Origin: Amblyomma americanum
Taxonomy: Eukaryota > Arthropoda > Arachnida > Ixodida > Ixodidae
Assembly: GCF_052857255.1 (NCBI RefSeq)
Contig: NC_135505.1
Location: 59,129,149-59,193,148, forward strand
Direction: 5' to 3'
DNA length: 64,000 bases
The notes beneath the pieces were generated by a model. That model made no database searches, was not told the origin of the DNA, and saw only the letters and a list, made by a program, of their open reading frames with translations. A program made the position numbers and the translations under genes. The stretch's first letter is position 1. Every line of letters starts with the position of its first letter. This document shows, piece after piece, positions 1 to 10,638 of the stretch.

Positions 1-56
1 TTAGTACGCACGGCTGTTGAATGGAAAGATGTTGGTTCGAATCCCACCGTTCACAA
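1..56 (+). repeat. SINE fragment, 3' end of a tRNA-like unit
   Basis: The window opens inside a tRNA-like unit. A good RNA polymerase III B box (ggttcgaatccc) lies at 34-45 and is followed by ccgttcacaaa, matching the layout after the B box of the unit at 166-230. The A box would lie left of the window. It abuts the next repeat at 61, so the two may form one dimeric SINE. Confidence 0.55.
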
Positions 57-60
57 ATAT

Positions 61-300
61 GCTGGAGACACAGGAGGGCGTTTGGAAGGCAACCGTCTGA
101 TTCGGCGCCTTTCCGCAAACACTCGCTAACGTCCTAGACAAGAGCTAGATATGCGTTGGCAGGAGGTAGCGTAGTCGTTAGCACACTGGGGTGCGGAACG
201 GAAGGATGGTGGTTCCAATCTCACCGTGCAAAAGCTTATTGTTTTCTCATCAAGTTGCTGATTGCAACGGTCGCCGGACAGATCCATGGCCGCGAGTAGT
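61..300 (+). repeat. tRNA-derived SINE (same family as 12528-12790)
   Basis: This segment aligns by eye along its whole length with 12528-12790: both begin gctggagacac, share a run near gacgcctttccg/ggcgcctttccg, contain an A-box-like tagcgtagtcg (167-177 here) and a B-box-like ggttccaatctc (211-222 here), and end near atggccgcgagt. The A and B boxes point to a Pol III tRNA-type internal promoter. The ~105 bp in front of the A box is also shared, so the unit is longer than a simple tRNA head. No poly-A tail is evident. Confidence 0.7.
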
Positions 301-330
301 AGTCGCCTTAAAAGACGGCGCTATAACAAC

Positions 331-1085
331 GGTGGGGATTCTGTACATACATGAAATGTAACACCAGTTGAAGAAGGTAGGGCGAGATACGGAGTGAAAG
401 TAGTTTTCACAGCTGAGAATATGCTGAGCACAGCCTGCATTGCAGTAAGGAAGAAGCTTGAGTGCCAGGATGACCAAGCTAGGAATAGATCCAAAGTTTC
501 TGACAAAAAACCGCTCGTCGACTGCGACAATGGGCTGGTTTATTTATCCCGCTTTCTTGCGGTAAGACATACACCGGCCAAACAGGCCGCTGTATAAACT
601 AGCGACTGTTTGAACACGAATACAGCAGATCAGTGAAAGGGGCAGTGTCGCCTAACCTTAATGTGCACTGGTGGAAGTCTAACAAGATTATTTCCCCGTT
701 TGAACAGGACGAATGCCTTCTTCAGTCACCCATATCGGACCTGCAGGAGTTAGTTGAGGCGTTTCCGATAAGACACGAGTTCGACACATGGCTCGCTTCG
801 CGTTCTATCAATTTCGTGGAAAAAGAGATACGAGCTCTCGGGGAATGTGTAGAGACAAGGGGTTAGCAATGAAAGTGATGTGTGAAGATTGCTGGTAGGG
901 TTTGTTAAGATGAGCGATTGACCTCCAATTGCATGCGCGTACGGTTTTTAGGGGTATCGCTCTTTTATGGTTTGTTTCGTTGTTGTGTTTGGTGTCTTTA
1001 TAACTGACGCTTCTAGAAATAAAAAACTGAGTTGTTAGCGCTCGTGTCATCTCCTGTTTCTTCCACTACGGCCTGTGTTTTGCGC
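331..1085 (+). pseudogene. Penelope-like element relic, GIY-YIG endonuclease and 3' end
   Basis: This is a decayed C-terminal piece of a Penelope-like retroelement. Reading across frames gives VKVVFTAENML, then after a frameshift near 544 IPLSCGKTYTGQTGRCIN, a TAG stop, and RLFEHEYSRS. These align with VDVVFSAP, IPLSCGGAYVGQTGRCLN and RLREHKNDV in the second copy at 22209-23492. GIY-YIG nucleases in this class nick the target DNA for reverse transcription. The frame then runs on through NKIISPFEQDE to a stop near 866. The noncoding tail at 1000-1085 (aataaaaaactgagttgtta and following) matches the tail of the second copy at 23367-23440, so the 3' end is preserved. The RT domain is missing. 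Stops and frameshifts make it inactive. Confidence 0.82.
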
Positions 1086-3008
1086 TGCCTTTAGATGAAT
1101 TCTGTCCAATTTGCCCAGTTTTGTGTTATCGTAAATCCAGCATTGCTGGTAAGGCATCGAATACCGAAAATGAAGTCAAGACAGCTTCTCTATGTCGACC
1201 CTCGCACATAGGTCGGGGAGCCGTAATTTACACTTTGAAGGTCATGGCCAGAGGCGAAGTACGCAAGCTTTCGTTCACTAATGTTCATTCTAGCGCCTCC
1301 TGAATTGGTATGGTGAGCGTTAAAGGCATCTATGACTATCCTAGGGTCAATTGTGTGGAGCAAAATCAAATTGGCGACATATACGCTTTCACAAGCTTAA
1401 GCGTGAGATTACGCCTTTTCGCTTTTATGCAACCGTGCTGGTTGTCGTCATTGGCGGTAACCAGATTGAGCAAATCTGTAAGTAAACGCCGGTTGTTTTC
1501 ATCAGTGGGAGGAAGACTTTTCATCAGTATAGAAAAGCGGGATCGAGGAGCCACCGGAGTATCTGTTGCAGCCGGTGTCGTTGCCTGGGCGGACACAGTT
1601 GTTGCGACGTTAGTCCGTTATTTTCATCTTTGCTCTCGCATCTTTGAAAACCACTTCGTCTGCGCATTGCAGCTGTTTTGGCTCAGCTCGAGCCACGAGG
1701 CCGGCCTGTGCACTTTTCTCCTCACCCTTCCTTCAGTCGCAACAACAACAACGCTATTGTAGATCCGAATACAAACATTGCATATCCGGGCAACGCCCAA
1801 CATTGTGGTGCGCTGTCTTCACAAAGTGCCTCACGGGCTCATTATGGGCTGCCCACATAGCATAACTGCCCCAGTGCTTGCAAAAAACATTCCGTGGGTT
1901 GCATAGGTCACGATGACATTCAAAAATTGGGGCATGTTAAGCCTTCATAGTGCAATGGGAGGGTAGGGGGCTGGGTCTTCCCCTAAAGCATACACATCGG
2001 CCCCTGTGGGTATCATGCGGGCGGGCCCTAATAGCGTTTGCATCTTAAGAACCCGCTGCGGCCCTATGCTGAGTTTGGCGGTGCTAACTGAAATGAAAAC
2101 ATAACGTTCGTCTTAACTAGCTACTCAACCAGAACAAGACAGATGGGGGAACTGGGAGGGCTACCCATATTAGCCACTAGGTTGCCTTACAGAGGCTGTC
2201 TGCATCGGTTTCAAATGGGATCTATTGGGGCGTTTCTGGTTAGCCCACTCGGGCCGACTGGGACACTGTGATCCGCACAGTGATTCCACCGGACCTCACA
2301 TGGGCTGCCCACATACGCCCGTAGGGGGCTTCACTTCATAGGCAATTTTGTGCAACATGGGTACTCAAATACCACTACTGCAATTCTCTCATCATACCAT
2401 GCAACAAGAACTCTTAAATGGCATATCAGTTACTTAGTACCGTATATTCAACATGGATTCAGACCATAGAGAGTTCTTCGATCCCTCACAGCAATTTCTA
2501 AACACATTCTATAATATTCCAAGCGAATTCGCTCCCTCTACAGCAATTTCGCTGGTACCGCGCTTTTTTTGTACGTTTGCTGCATTTGAGTCATACAATG
2601 ACGCGACGACTTCTGTAGTCAATGGACTGTGGGTCTATTGTGCGGCAAAGGAACCGGTGATATTTTATAGCTCATGTTGATGGTATTTTGAATGAAACTT
2701 TCACGGGAGGCCCAGTTGTAAACATTTTGTTTATGTCAATAACTTTTTGCCTTTTTAAAGAACTGTAATCAATCTGGTTTTTGAAAATTCTCTTCAGCAG
2801 ATCTTGGGCAAGTTCAATTAGATTATTAAATGCCTGAAATCCACCATTGAACTCGAGCAGGATGGAGTAATTCGCTGCGTAAACTTCAGGTTGAGGGTAT
2901 CAACAGACAAACCTGCTGGACGCGTGCCTCAAGTTCGAAAAAAGGACTCTTGTCCTATGACTAATCCTATTGCAAGACTGTTAAAAGAAGTTTTTCATTC
3001 ATTATCAT
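1086..3008. other. No recognisable gene
   Basis: No element or gene is recognised here. Short open frames exist on both strands: 1310-1762 (+), 1366-1596 (-) and 2453-2680 (+). None shows a motif that I know. The motif tgggctgcccacata, a near-palindrome, occurs twice, near 1845 and 2303, which hints at a short unidentified repeat. Confidence 0.4.
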
Positions 3009-5260
3009 CAACATCACCATGACTACATCCACTACATCCTGACTACATCCACTACAGCCTGACTACATCCACTACAGGGCAAAAGCCTCTCCCATGCCTC
3101 TCCTTATAACCCTGACTATTGGTCAGCTGCGCCCACCCTTTGCCTGCAATCTCCCTAATCTCATCCCAATAACAAACTTTTTCCCGCCCCCTGCTACGCT
3201 TGCCTTCTCTTCCAATTCACTCCGTTACCCTTAAGGACTAGCGGTTATCATCCGTTCGCATTGCATGCCCTGCCCAGGCTCATTTCTTCCTCTTGATTTT
3301 GACTAGGATGTCATTAACCCGAGTTTGTTCCCTCAACCACTCTCCCGCTTTTGGTGTCAACGTTACACCTATATATTTTTCTTTCCATTGCTTGCTGTGT
3401 GGTTCTTAACATAAGCTGAACCCTATTTGTTAGCCTTTATATTTACCGGTAAGCACCGGTAGGATACAACTGTTGCACCCTTATTCTCTTGAGCGATATT
3501 GGTAACCTGCTATTCATGACCTGTGAGAACCGGCCTAATGCGCTCCACCCCATTCTCATCCTTCTAGTTATTTCCTTCTCATGATCTCGATCAGCTCTCA
3601 CTACCTGCCCTAAGTAGATCTATTCTTTTAGCACTTCCAGCACCTCGCTGCCAATTGTGAACTGCTGTTCCCTCGCTAGATTGTTGAACATTACTTTGGT
3701 TTTCTGCATGTTCATTTTTAGAACCACCGTTATTCCCTGCCTGTCTTACTTATTGATAATGATTTGCAGTTCAGCTTCTGAGTGACTCGGCGAGGCAATG
3801 TCATCAGCGAAATGCAGAATATTTAGGTACTCTTCATCAACTCTTATCCTGAACTGTTCCCAATTCATACCTCGGAATACCTTCTGTAAACAGGCGGTGA
3901 ATAGCATTGAAGGGGTAGTGTCTCCTTTCCTTACGCCCTTCCTTATTGGAATTTTACGGCTGTCTTTATGGAGGACTTTTATACCTGTACAGTTTTTACT
4001 TATATTTTCCAGTAATTTGACACAAGCCTCATCTACACCTTGATTCCGCAATGCCTGTATGACTTCTGAGGTTTCCAATGAGTCGAATGGTTTTTCGTAA
4101 TCAATGAGGGCTATATATATGGGCTAGTTACATTCGGTGCGTTTATCTGTCATCTGATTGATAGTGTGAATATGGTCTATTCTGGAATATCCTTTATGAA
4201 AGCCTGCCTGATCTTTTGGTTGATTAAAGTCTAAAGTTGCCCTGACTCTATTATTGATTTACCTTAGTAAACACCTTGTAGGCAACGGACACTAAGCTGA
4301 TCGGTCAGCAATTTTTAAAGTCCTCAGCGTCACCTTTCTTAAGAATTAAGATTATACCTGAGTTCTTCCAAGCTCCTGGTCCGGTACAGGTCATAAGGCA
4401 TTGCATGCAGAGGGTGGCTAGTTTTTCTAGCTCAATTTCCCCTCCGCCCTTCAATAGATTTGCTGTTACCTGATCCTCACCAGCTGTTTTTGCCCTTTGC
4501 TTTGCTCCATGGCTCTTTCGCTACTGGCGGGATGACGCGTTGCTGTACGCTACTGTCTTTAATATTAACGTTCTACTTGCATTGGATACTGTATAGATTT
4601 GTGTTGAACTTTTCGGCTACTTTAACTGTCTTATTCATATTGCTTACGACATTGCCCTCCTTGTCTTTTAACGCATGCATTTGGTTTTTAACTATGCCTA
4701 GTTTTCGCTTCTCCCCTTTTAGGCTACCTCCGTTCTTTATAGCATGCTCGATAGTCTCCATATTAAACTTCCTTATGTCGGCTGCTTTGCACTTAATTAT
4801 TAACTGCGCTAGCTCTGCTAGTTGTATTGATTCGTGCTTTGACGTTTCTTAATCAGATTTTTCGTCTCCTGAGATAGCTTGGCGGTATACTGTCGAACCA
4901 TCTCACCGACTACATCTACTGTGACTCCGCATTGATAGCTCTCGGATTATCGTTCATTGTACGAACATTAAAATCGTTTTCCACAGTTAAAGCTTAATAT
5001 CTATTCTGCAGCGATATTCTGAATTTCCCTATTTTCCCTCTTAACGTTAGATCGTTAATGGACTTCCCCTTCACTAGATTATTCCGTTCCCTCTGCAAGT
5101 CTAAGATTATTCGAGGCCTTACTATTCTGTGGTCACGACAACGCAGCTTACCGAGGATGTCCTTCCTGAACGATGCCAGGTTGAGCGCATAGTTTGAAGT
5201 CGATTTCAATTTTCGTCTTACCATTGGGGCTCTTCCAAGTCCACTTCCTGTTTCTCGTTA
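3009..5260 (-). pseudogene. RTE-clade LINE relic, minus strand
   Basis: The minus strand encodes broken parts of an RTE-type endonuclease/reverse transcriptase, closely related to the copy at 25564-27000. 5224-4994 carries the end of the endonuclease and linker (LRCRDHRIVRPRI, LRGKIGKFRISLQNR). 4761-4573 carries the pre-RT linker (LGIVKNQMHALKDKEG). 4078-3746 carries RT palm motifs: IPIRKGVRKGD (usual form IPIRKGVRQGD) and LHFADDIA, the FADD catalytic box. The C-terminal part (about 3740-3090) is legible only in pieces. The element ends at 3009-3080 in a tandem 20-bp repeat and a (TCA)n-rich tail. Frameshifts and stops throughout make it dead. Confidence 0.85.
3021..3076 (-). repeat. 20-bp unit repeated three times at the 3' end of the RTE relic
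   Basis: On the + strand gactacatccactac recurs at 3021, 3041 and 3061, exactly 20 bp apart. The unit sits between the last coding sequence of the minus-strand RTE relic and its tcatcaacatcacc tail. The plus-strand relative ends instead in a pure (TGA)n run, so this is a different 3' tail type. Confidence 0.9.
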
Positions 5261-5650
5261 CGAGGCTTACTTGGAGGCTTACGAGGTTTAGTTGGATGCA
5301 AAATTTGGCCCTCGCTGCTCTGTAGGCCGGTTGTGATGCAACGTCGTGAAAAAAATTACAGCCAGTTTCGCACTGGAGCTAGGTGTGTAGCGAAAATGCC
5401 GTGCGCGAAATAAGAGCACAGCCAAACATCCAGCGCTATGAAAGTTGCGATTTTAAAATATTTTGATGCAAACTAATGTGCGCGTAGAGATTCAGAACAT
5501 CAGTGGCAAAACTCGAGAGCCGGCAAGCAGCTTCAGGGCTCCTTCAGCTGTAATCGTTTAGCCGCGGACGTAACCTCACTGGATGATTGGAACCAGCGGG
5601 GAAGAACTGTATATTGAGACTGAAGATTGAAAAGTAGAAAAAAGCAAAAA
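5261..5650. other. No recognisable gene
   Basis: I see nothing identifiable between the 5' limit of the RTE relic and the inverted repeat at 5652. The direct repeat gaggcttac occurs twice near 5260-5285. Confidence 0.4.
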
Positions 5651-5651
5651 A

Positions 5652-5740
5652 GCTGGTGTTCTTTGTGTCACCTTGTGGCGTAGTGGAAGGAAAAATACGC
5701 TTCTAACACTACAACATAAGGTGACACAAAGAACACTAGC
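5652..5740. repeat. Inverted repeat (hairpin) at the head of a LINE relic
   Basis: A perfect 19-bp inverted repeat (gtgttctttgtgtcacctt at 5656-5674; its complement at 5718-5736) is extended outward by gct/agc and inward by imperfect pairing (cgtagtg with cactac, gaag with cttc), leaving a loop of about 10 nt. The right arm reads HKVTQRTLAFF in frame with the LINE endonuclease that follows. The left arm reads HKVTQRTPAF on the other strand, so it is an inverted duplicate of LINE sequence. Confidence 0.85.
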
Positions 5741-7560
5741 ATTTTTCCTTGGACTAGTTAACCATTTGTGCACGGACCGTAAAATTATGCTGTTGGGTGA
5801 TTTCAATTGTGTTTGTAGGGATGAATACCGAGCAGTGTTATGTAAGCGTTGTGTCCCTAGTGCTGCTTTACTTTGAGATTTGGCATGCGTATATAACCTG
5901 GTGGGTGTTGGCCAAGATAACAGACATAACATTCATTTCACTCATTTTCATTGCTTCTGTAGTGGTCGGCTTGACAGGATTTACGTTTTTGCAGACATGG
6001 TATCTAGCCTTTTGGTTATTGGGTGCGGCTCATATCCGTCAGTGATCACTGCACGGTGATTCTTCAGATAGAGAGGTACAACGGCGCATACTCCATTTTC
6101 GATGGGAGCTTTGGAAGCTTATTAGCTGCTTGATCTCAATCGAAATCTTCAAACGTGCTTTATCTACTTCCTTGAAGTACACATGGTCACGCGGTGATCT
6201 CTCAGTATTAAAAAATGGGACTTATGTAAACAAGAAAAAAAATATTGCTATTGAAGCCTCATAAAAAATCGCGGTTTGAACAGACATCACATTCGAAAGC
6301 TCGGTAGTACTTTGGTTGTGCTACATGAGTTAGACAGATTTAGCCCAGGTGCCTATGTAAAAGATATCACTGCCTGATCAGCAGAGCTTCAGCAGTTTGA
6401 AACCGAAACATACAAAAGGGCCTTGATGAGATCTAGAACCCGTCAGTTTCTGGATGAGCAACCATCTCGTCGGGCGCTAAGTGATGAAATGCTGACTGCT
6501 CTGGCTAAAGAAATATTGAAAATTCAGTAGGGTGGTTGCACATACAGCGATGGTCTTGCTATCATTGAGGCTGTCTTTAACTATTATCGGAGGCTGTTTG
6601 GGGGTTGTGGGGGCAAAAAAACCTTTCCCCGACTTGAGGATGAGCAGCTTATTCGAAACCTTTCCCCGACTTGAGGATGAGCACCATGCTGTAGTTAGTG
6701 CAGGGGCCTATCACTCCGTACGAAATTAAATCTACTGTTTTTGACATCAAGTCTCAGATATCTCCTGGGCCAGATGGCATTAATAGCGAGGTCTATAAAA
6801 CAGATAAGATTCTAGCCTACGCAGATGATGTCGCGCTCTTTTTTTCTGACAAAAAAGAGTTCTTGAGGCATTACATTTGACTGCGCAGTTTTGCGAGGTA
6901 TCAGGCGCGGCTCTTAATCTATAAATTCAAGGCGTTTTGGTTGGGCGATAGTGGTAAAACGCCATGTCATTATGCTAGCGTAAGCTGGAATTGCAGTACC
7001 CTTCACTACCTAGGGTTCCCTCCACCAAATTCGCTACAGTGCAGCCTACTGGGATTGACAGGTAGTCTCCGTGAGGCGACAAGTCTGGCTTCGATGGGTA
7101 GGGAATTGTCAGTGTTTGCTCTGTTTAAAGTCTGCAACATTTTTGTATTTGCAAAACTTGCCTAAGTGCTGCCGGTTCTCCACAGTGCGATGAAGAAAGT
7201 GCAAGTGATGGACAGAATATTGCTACATTAGTATGGCGTTCCCAACGCGAACCCATGCGTCACGATAACCTATTTCTTTCTCTTGAGCCTCGTGCAATCG
7301 GCCTTCTTCACTTATTCGTGCATCAGCTTGTTTCGGGTTTTTTCTCTTTTAAATCGTCAAACCACCCTTGTTTAGTAGTTGTGTTTATTAGGCCTCTCAG
7401 TGCTCATTTTCCTTTGCTATTCGCACGGACTGGACACACTTGTGAGGGGCCTTTACGGGGATTCCTTAAGGAAGTTGCGGACACCATGCTTATCATGCCT
7501 TCTGTCAAGGTGCACCACACCATGAGGAACTACATGCACAGTGCAGATATTGACTGATAT
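5700..7560 (+). pseudogene. L1/Tx1-like LINE relic (endonuclease to C-terminus)
   Basis: A heavily decayed non-LTR retrotransposon. 5750-5870 reads LCTDRKIMLLGDFNCVC, the conserved catalytic segment of apurinic-type LINE endonucleases. 5970-6060 reads RLDRIYVFADM then SVISDHCTV, the end of that domain. 6410-6530 reads KRALMRSRTRQFLDEQPSRR, a pre-RT linker. 6700-6800 reads ITPYEIK and SPGPDGINSEVYK, the start of RT. 6808-6880 jumps to ILAYADDVALFFSDK, the catalytic YADD box, so the central RT is deleted. 7290-7530 (LLHLFVHQLVSGF, GFLKEVAD) matches the minus-strand copy at 14200-15115. Assignment to L1/Tx1-like is by motif style only. Confidence 0.78.
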
Positions 7561-9150
7561 TTAATGTGTTAAGGAACATCGAAGTGCCAGGGAATAGATT
7601 GATGGCAAACAAGTGCCACATCATTCTGGATGCAGTGAGTTACTTCTTAGTGCTTTGACATGGAAGTGCATCGAGGGCTGATCACAGTTTAGAGTGAAGC
7701 CACCATTCAGCCCAGTGCCAGGGAGTAGGGAGCCAGAATAACTTCCTCTCTTTCAGTTACTCAAAGTAGACATTAAACCTTTAAGCCATAGCTAATTTAA
7801 GCAGCACTGACTGCAACTGCATGTTCTTTTCATAAAAAAATGAGAAATATTGATTTTTTTTGTGACCGCACGTGCTACTTTTAACGATGTTATATTTTGA
7901 GCATTCATCTCAGACAAAAATCAATTCTGTAGCCTTCTGAGAACAAAGGACTTGTGCTTTTTTAAATTTTCGCTCCGCTCTCAATACGTTTTAACGCTCA
8001 TTGTTGTTTTTGACTAATGCCTTTATGTTTGTGCACAGGAAATAGCCAGAAAAGTTCACCGCACAACTCTAATGTGTGGTGAATGCAATGAGCAAGAAGC
8101 ATGAACTGTCAGAAATTGTGAAAATCACTCGATTATAAAATCACTTCAATTATAAAATATTTAGCGGTCATGCAGGAATTGTACAGGGAAATCCATGTAT
8201 ATGAAAGTCTAACGCATCGTTTTAAAGAATACACAAGAATAATTTTTGGTGCCTATAGTCGTTTAAGAAATAAATAATATAACCATAAAACTTGTCAAAT
8301 TTTACTGTACATGCTTACTGTTGGTTTAAAGTTTCAGGCTATTTCTAGCACTACCTTGGTACAGGGTATAGTGCGGGACTTGCAAGGAAGAAAGTTGTTC
8401 TGCTTCAGGTATAAAGTTATGATTGGTACAGTATCATTTTGTTCCTAAAGTAATGGCAGCCATTGCACTTAGATCCCAGACAAAGTCTCAAATGAATTGC
8501 GCTTATTTTTGATTTTCTCCAACTCTAATAGCCTTATTCATTGCAGTTGCCGATAAACACCTCATAAGTGGTACTACTGTGAACTCTTTTCTTTGGCACT
8601 ATGTATGACCTTCCCTTCTTGCGCTTTCTAGAAATCATGCATGCAATTTTGAGGTGCAAAAAGAATTTACGTTAACTACATTGTCATGTCATGGTATGTG
8701 TTACAGCCGAATTGTAGTTTAATGTCAGTGCTGGCGGTGTCTTTTCGTTATTTTAGCACATCTTATTTCACGTACAGCAACCAATAGCCCTCACTGATCA
8801 GCTGTTTTTTTCTTGTCCAGTATTTTGAAACACTAAGCCACCGAAGCATGATTCAGAATGTTGTCAGTGCTAAAGGTACTGAGCCTTTCGTGTAAATAAA
8901 AAACTCAGCTTCCCACGAGTTTAACCACAACACCATCAGCACCAGTGTGAACACAAACAAGAAAATAAATCGCAGTCGCTTAGCTCAGCTATGGCAGGAT
9001 ATACGTAGCGAGAGCTGCAGTTCCCCCTGGTCTCACCGCGTGTTCAGTTATAGGACGAGCCTTTACATTCTCCTTTACAGTTGTCGTTGATGATGATGAT
9101 GCTGCTGCCATTGCTTCATCTTGATTTCCTTGTGAGGTACCCATGCGAGC
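7561..9150. other. AT-rich, no recognisable gene
   Basis: Long AT-rich stretch with homopolymer runs and no open frame of note. I see no repeat family that I can name. Confidence 0.4.
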
Positions 9151-9152
9151 TT

Positions 9153-9330
9153 CTATGCACCGCTTGTTAAGCTGCGCCTCTTGGCAAGACATTCTTCTCT
9201 TTCCTCAGGTCTCCCCGCCGCTCGTTTAGCCTTGTGATGTTCGTTCTTTCTCTGCAAGCGGCCAAGTGCCAGGCGACGACCTCCAGATCCGATGAATCGA
9301 TCTTCTCCTAATGATACAGCCTCAGAACGG
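9153..9330 (-). pseudogene. STPR-like peptide fragment
   Basis: One minus-strand frame ending at a stop at 9153-9155 reads RRLALGRLQRKNEHHKAKR, then AAGRPEEREECLAKRRS. This resembles the 23-residue STPR repeat (RAAETPEERxxRLAxxR), known from the silkworm DNA-binding protein FMBP-1 and frequent in arachnid genomes. Only about two degenerate repeats are visible. No start or splice signals were identified, so this could be an exon relic, part of a transposon protein, or chance. The function is unknown. Confidence 0.35.
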
Positions 9331-9419
9331 CGGCTGGAATCTTTTTTTTCGATTTTTCGTCACCCATACGAAGAGATTGTGATACACCGAGTTGTAACAC
9401 CTCAGTTTTTATACACACA

Positions 9420-9700
9420 GCCAGACATACGCAGTTATTCCACACCACCCCACATGCGACCACGGCGGCGGCCGAGCTCGGACGTCATGGGCCGCGCATA
9501 TACTGCCCTTTCCGGTTCCGGTGCATGCGCATTCACGCGCGGCGCCGGCGGGCGTAGTCGGGCCGGCGCGACAGCTCGCGCGGCGGCGGCAGCAAACTCG
9601 GACGCCTTGCGCCGCGCACCTGCTGCTCCATTCTGGTTTCGCGCATGCGCACTATTGGCCTCCCAGGCTCTCAGCGAAATGCTTCACTAGGTAGCATAGT
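9420..9700. promoter_or_regulatory. CpG-rich block with 120-bp tandem duplication, promoter-like
   Basis: The region is strongly CpG-rich against AT-rich surroundings. Two units with a 120-bp period align (gctcggacgtcatgggccgcgca at 9476 with actcggacgccttgcgccgcgca at 9596, each quoted only in part). Each carries an NRF-1-like palindrome: tgcatgcgca at 9522-9531 and gcgcatgcgc at 9641-9650. The first unit also has a CRE-like gacgtca (9481-9487). An inverted CCAAT box (attgg) lies at 9654-9658. These are common metazoan promoter motifs. No downstream gene was identified, so promoter function is an inference. A 132-codon open frame through it looks like a by-product of composition. Confidence 0.4.
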
Positions 9701-10094
9701 GTAGCTCTCGATACACAAATGTGCTTTAGTGTGGTATGGTTGCTTGAACACCTATCCATGGTATCTGACAAACTGAGCAAGGACGGGGAAAGCCTGAAGG
9801 CGGAACCACATGGCGCGTTTTCCGCGAGCGAAAAACGCGACGCGCGGTGGACGCCCGCGTTGCCGTCAACGCGCGAGCACCCGCACGAAAAAAGGGGAGC
9901 GGCGCCTTCGCGGCGCGTTTTCCGGGTTGCCAGACAACGTAACTCCCAACGATATGAATTGTCTCTGCTACCGCATATGTAATATGCCCTTAAACTTACA
10001 CAACACTGCAATAGAAATAATCTTAGTGTAATTACACAACGACATTTTTTTTTCCGAAGTGTATTTATCAAGCCTAATTTCAAGCAGGAAGAGT

Positions 10095-10316
10095 GTGTGC
10101 GAAGCTGCGACTATGTACTTTCTGCATGCCAAGAGGCCGCTGCTTGTTTATGTGATAGCGTGAGCACCTAGCGAGCCGCTGACGTGACATTCCGTGCTGC
10201 TGATAAGCTGCGCACGGCACGCTATCGGCGCACTATAAGAACACCATGCTCTTGGCAATAAACGTTTTTTAGTTCTGGACCTTCGTCGATGCTGGTCGTA
10301 GTTATTTCAGTTTACA
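10095..10316 (+). repeat. Possible solo LTR
   Basis: From tgtgtgcg (10095) to tttaca (10316) the layout is LTR-like: a TATA-like ctataagaa near 10230 is followed by aataaa at 10257-10262. The borders are TG...CA but no flanking duplication is clear. Low confidence. Confidence 0.3.
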
Positions 10317-10477
10317 ACTCGACATAGAAAATGGAGTGTCGGGCGCTTACTACAGAGCAGAAGAGGCGGTCGCGTATATCCCACAGGACGCGACGCCTTT
10401 CCACTTCCGTGATAAGGGCCTCGTTGAAGACTGCTTTCTCCATTTTCGATGAACACGATGCGCGCACGAAACAGTAG

Positions 10478-10638
10478 CACGTGTTTTCCACGTGCGCGCC
10501 GGTTCTGCAGAGCGAAAAAAAAATGCGCCGAAGAGGTTCCGTCCAGATGCGCAGAGAGTAGGGCCATCTAGTGGCAAAACCAAAAACCAAGAATGCCACG
10601 TGACCAAATACCACGTGACTTACTTGAAATTTGATTGG
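10478..10638. promoter_or_regulatory. Cluster of four CACGTG boxes with a CTCF-like site
   Basis: CACGTG occurs at 10478-10483, 10489-10494, 10597-10602 and 10612-10617. The last two carry the GTGAC extension favoured by bHLH-Zip factors such as USF/MITF/TFEB. Between them, on the minus strand, ccactagatggc (10574-10563) fits the CTCF core consensus CCASYAGRKGGC. An inverted CCAAT box (attgg) lies at 10634-10638. The cluster is inside the candidate inverted-repeat element, so it may be element-borne regulatory DNA. Factor names come from vertebrate and insect consensus sites. Confidence 0.45.

Noticed and set aside
3021..3076. Short regular repeats as a CRISPR array
   Set aside because: Units are directly adjacent with no spacers, and the context is the tail of a eukaryotic LINE.
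9292..9690. 132-codon protein gene
   Set aside because: The frame runs through a tandem CpG-rich duplication with Arg/Ala-rich low-complexity translation and no domain.
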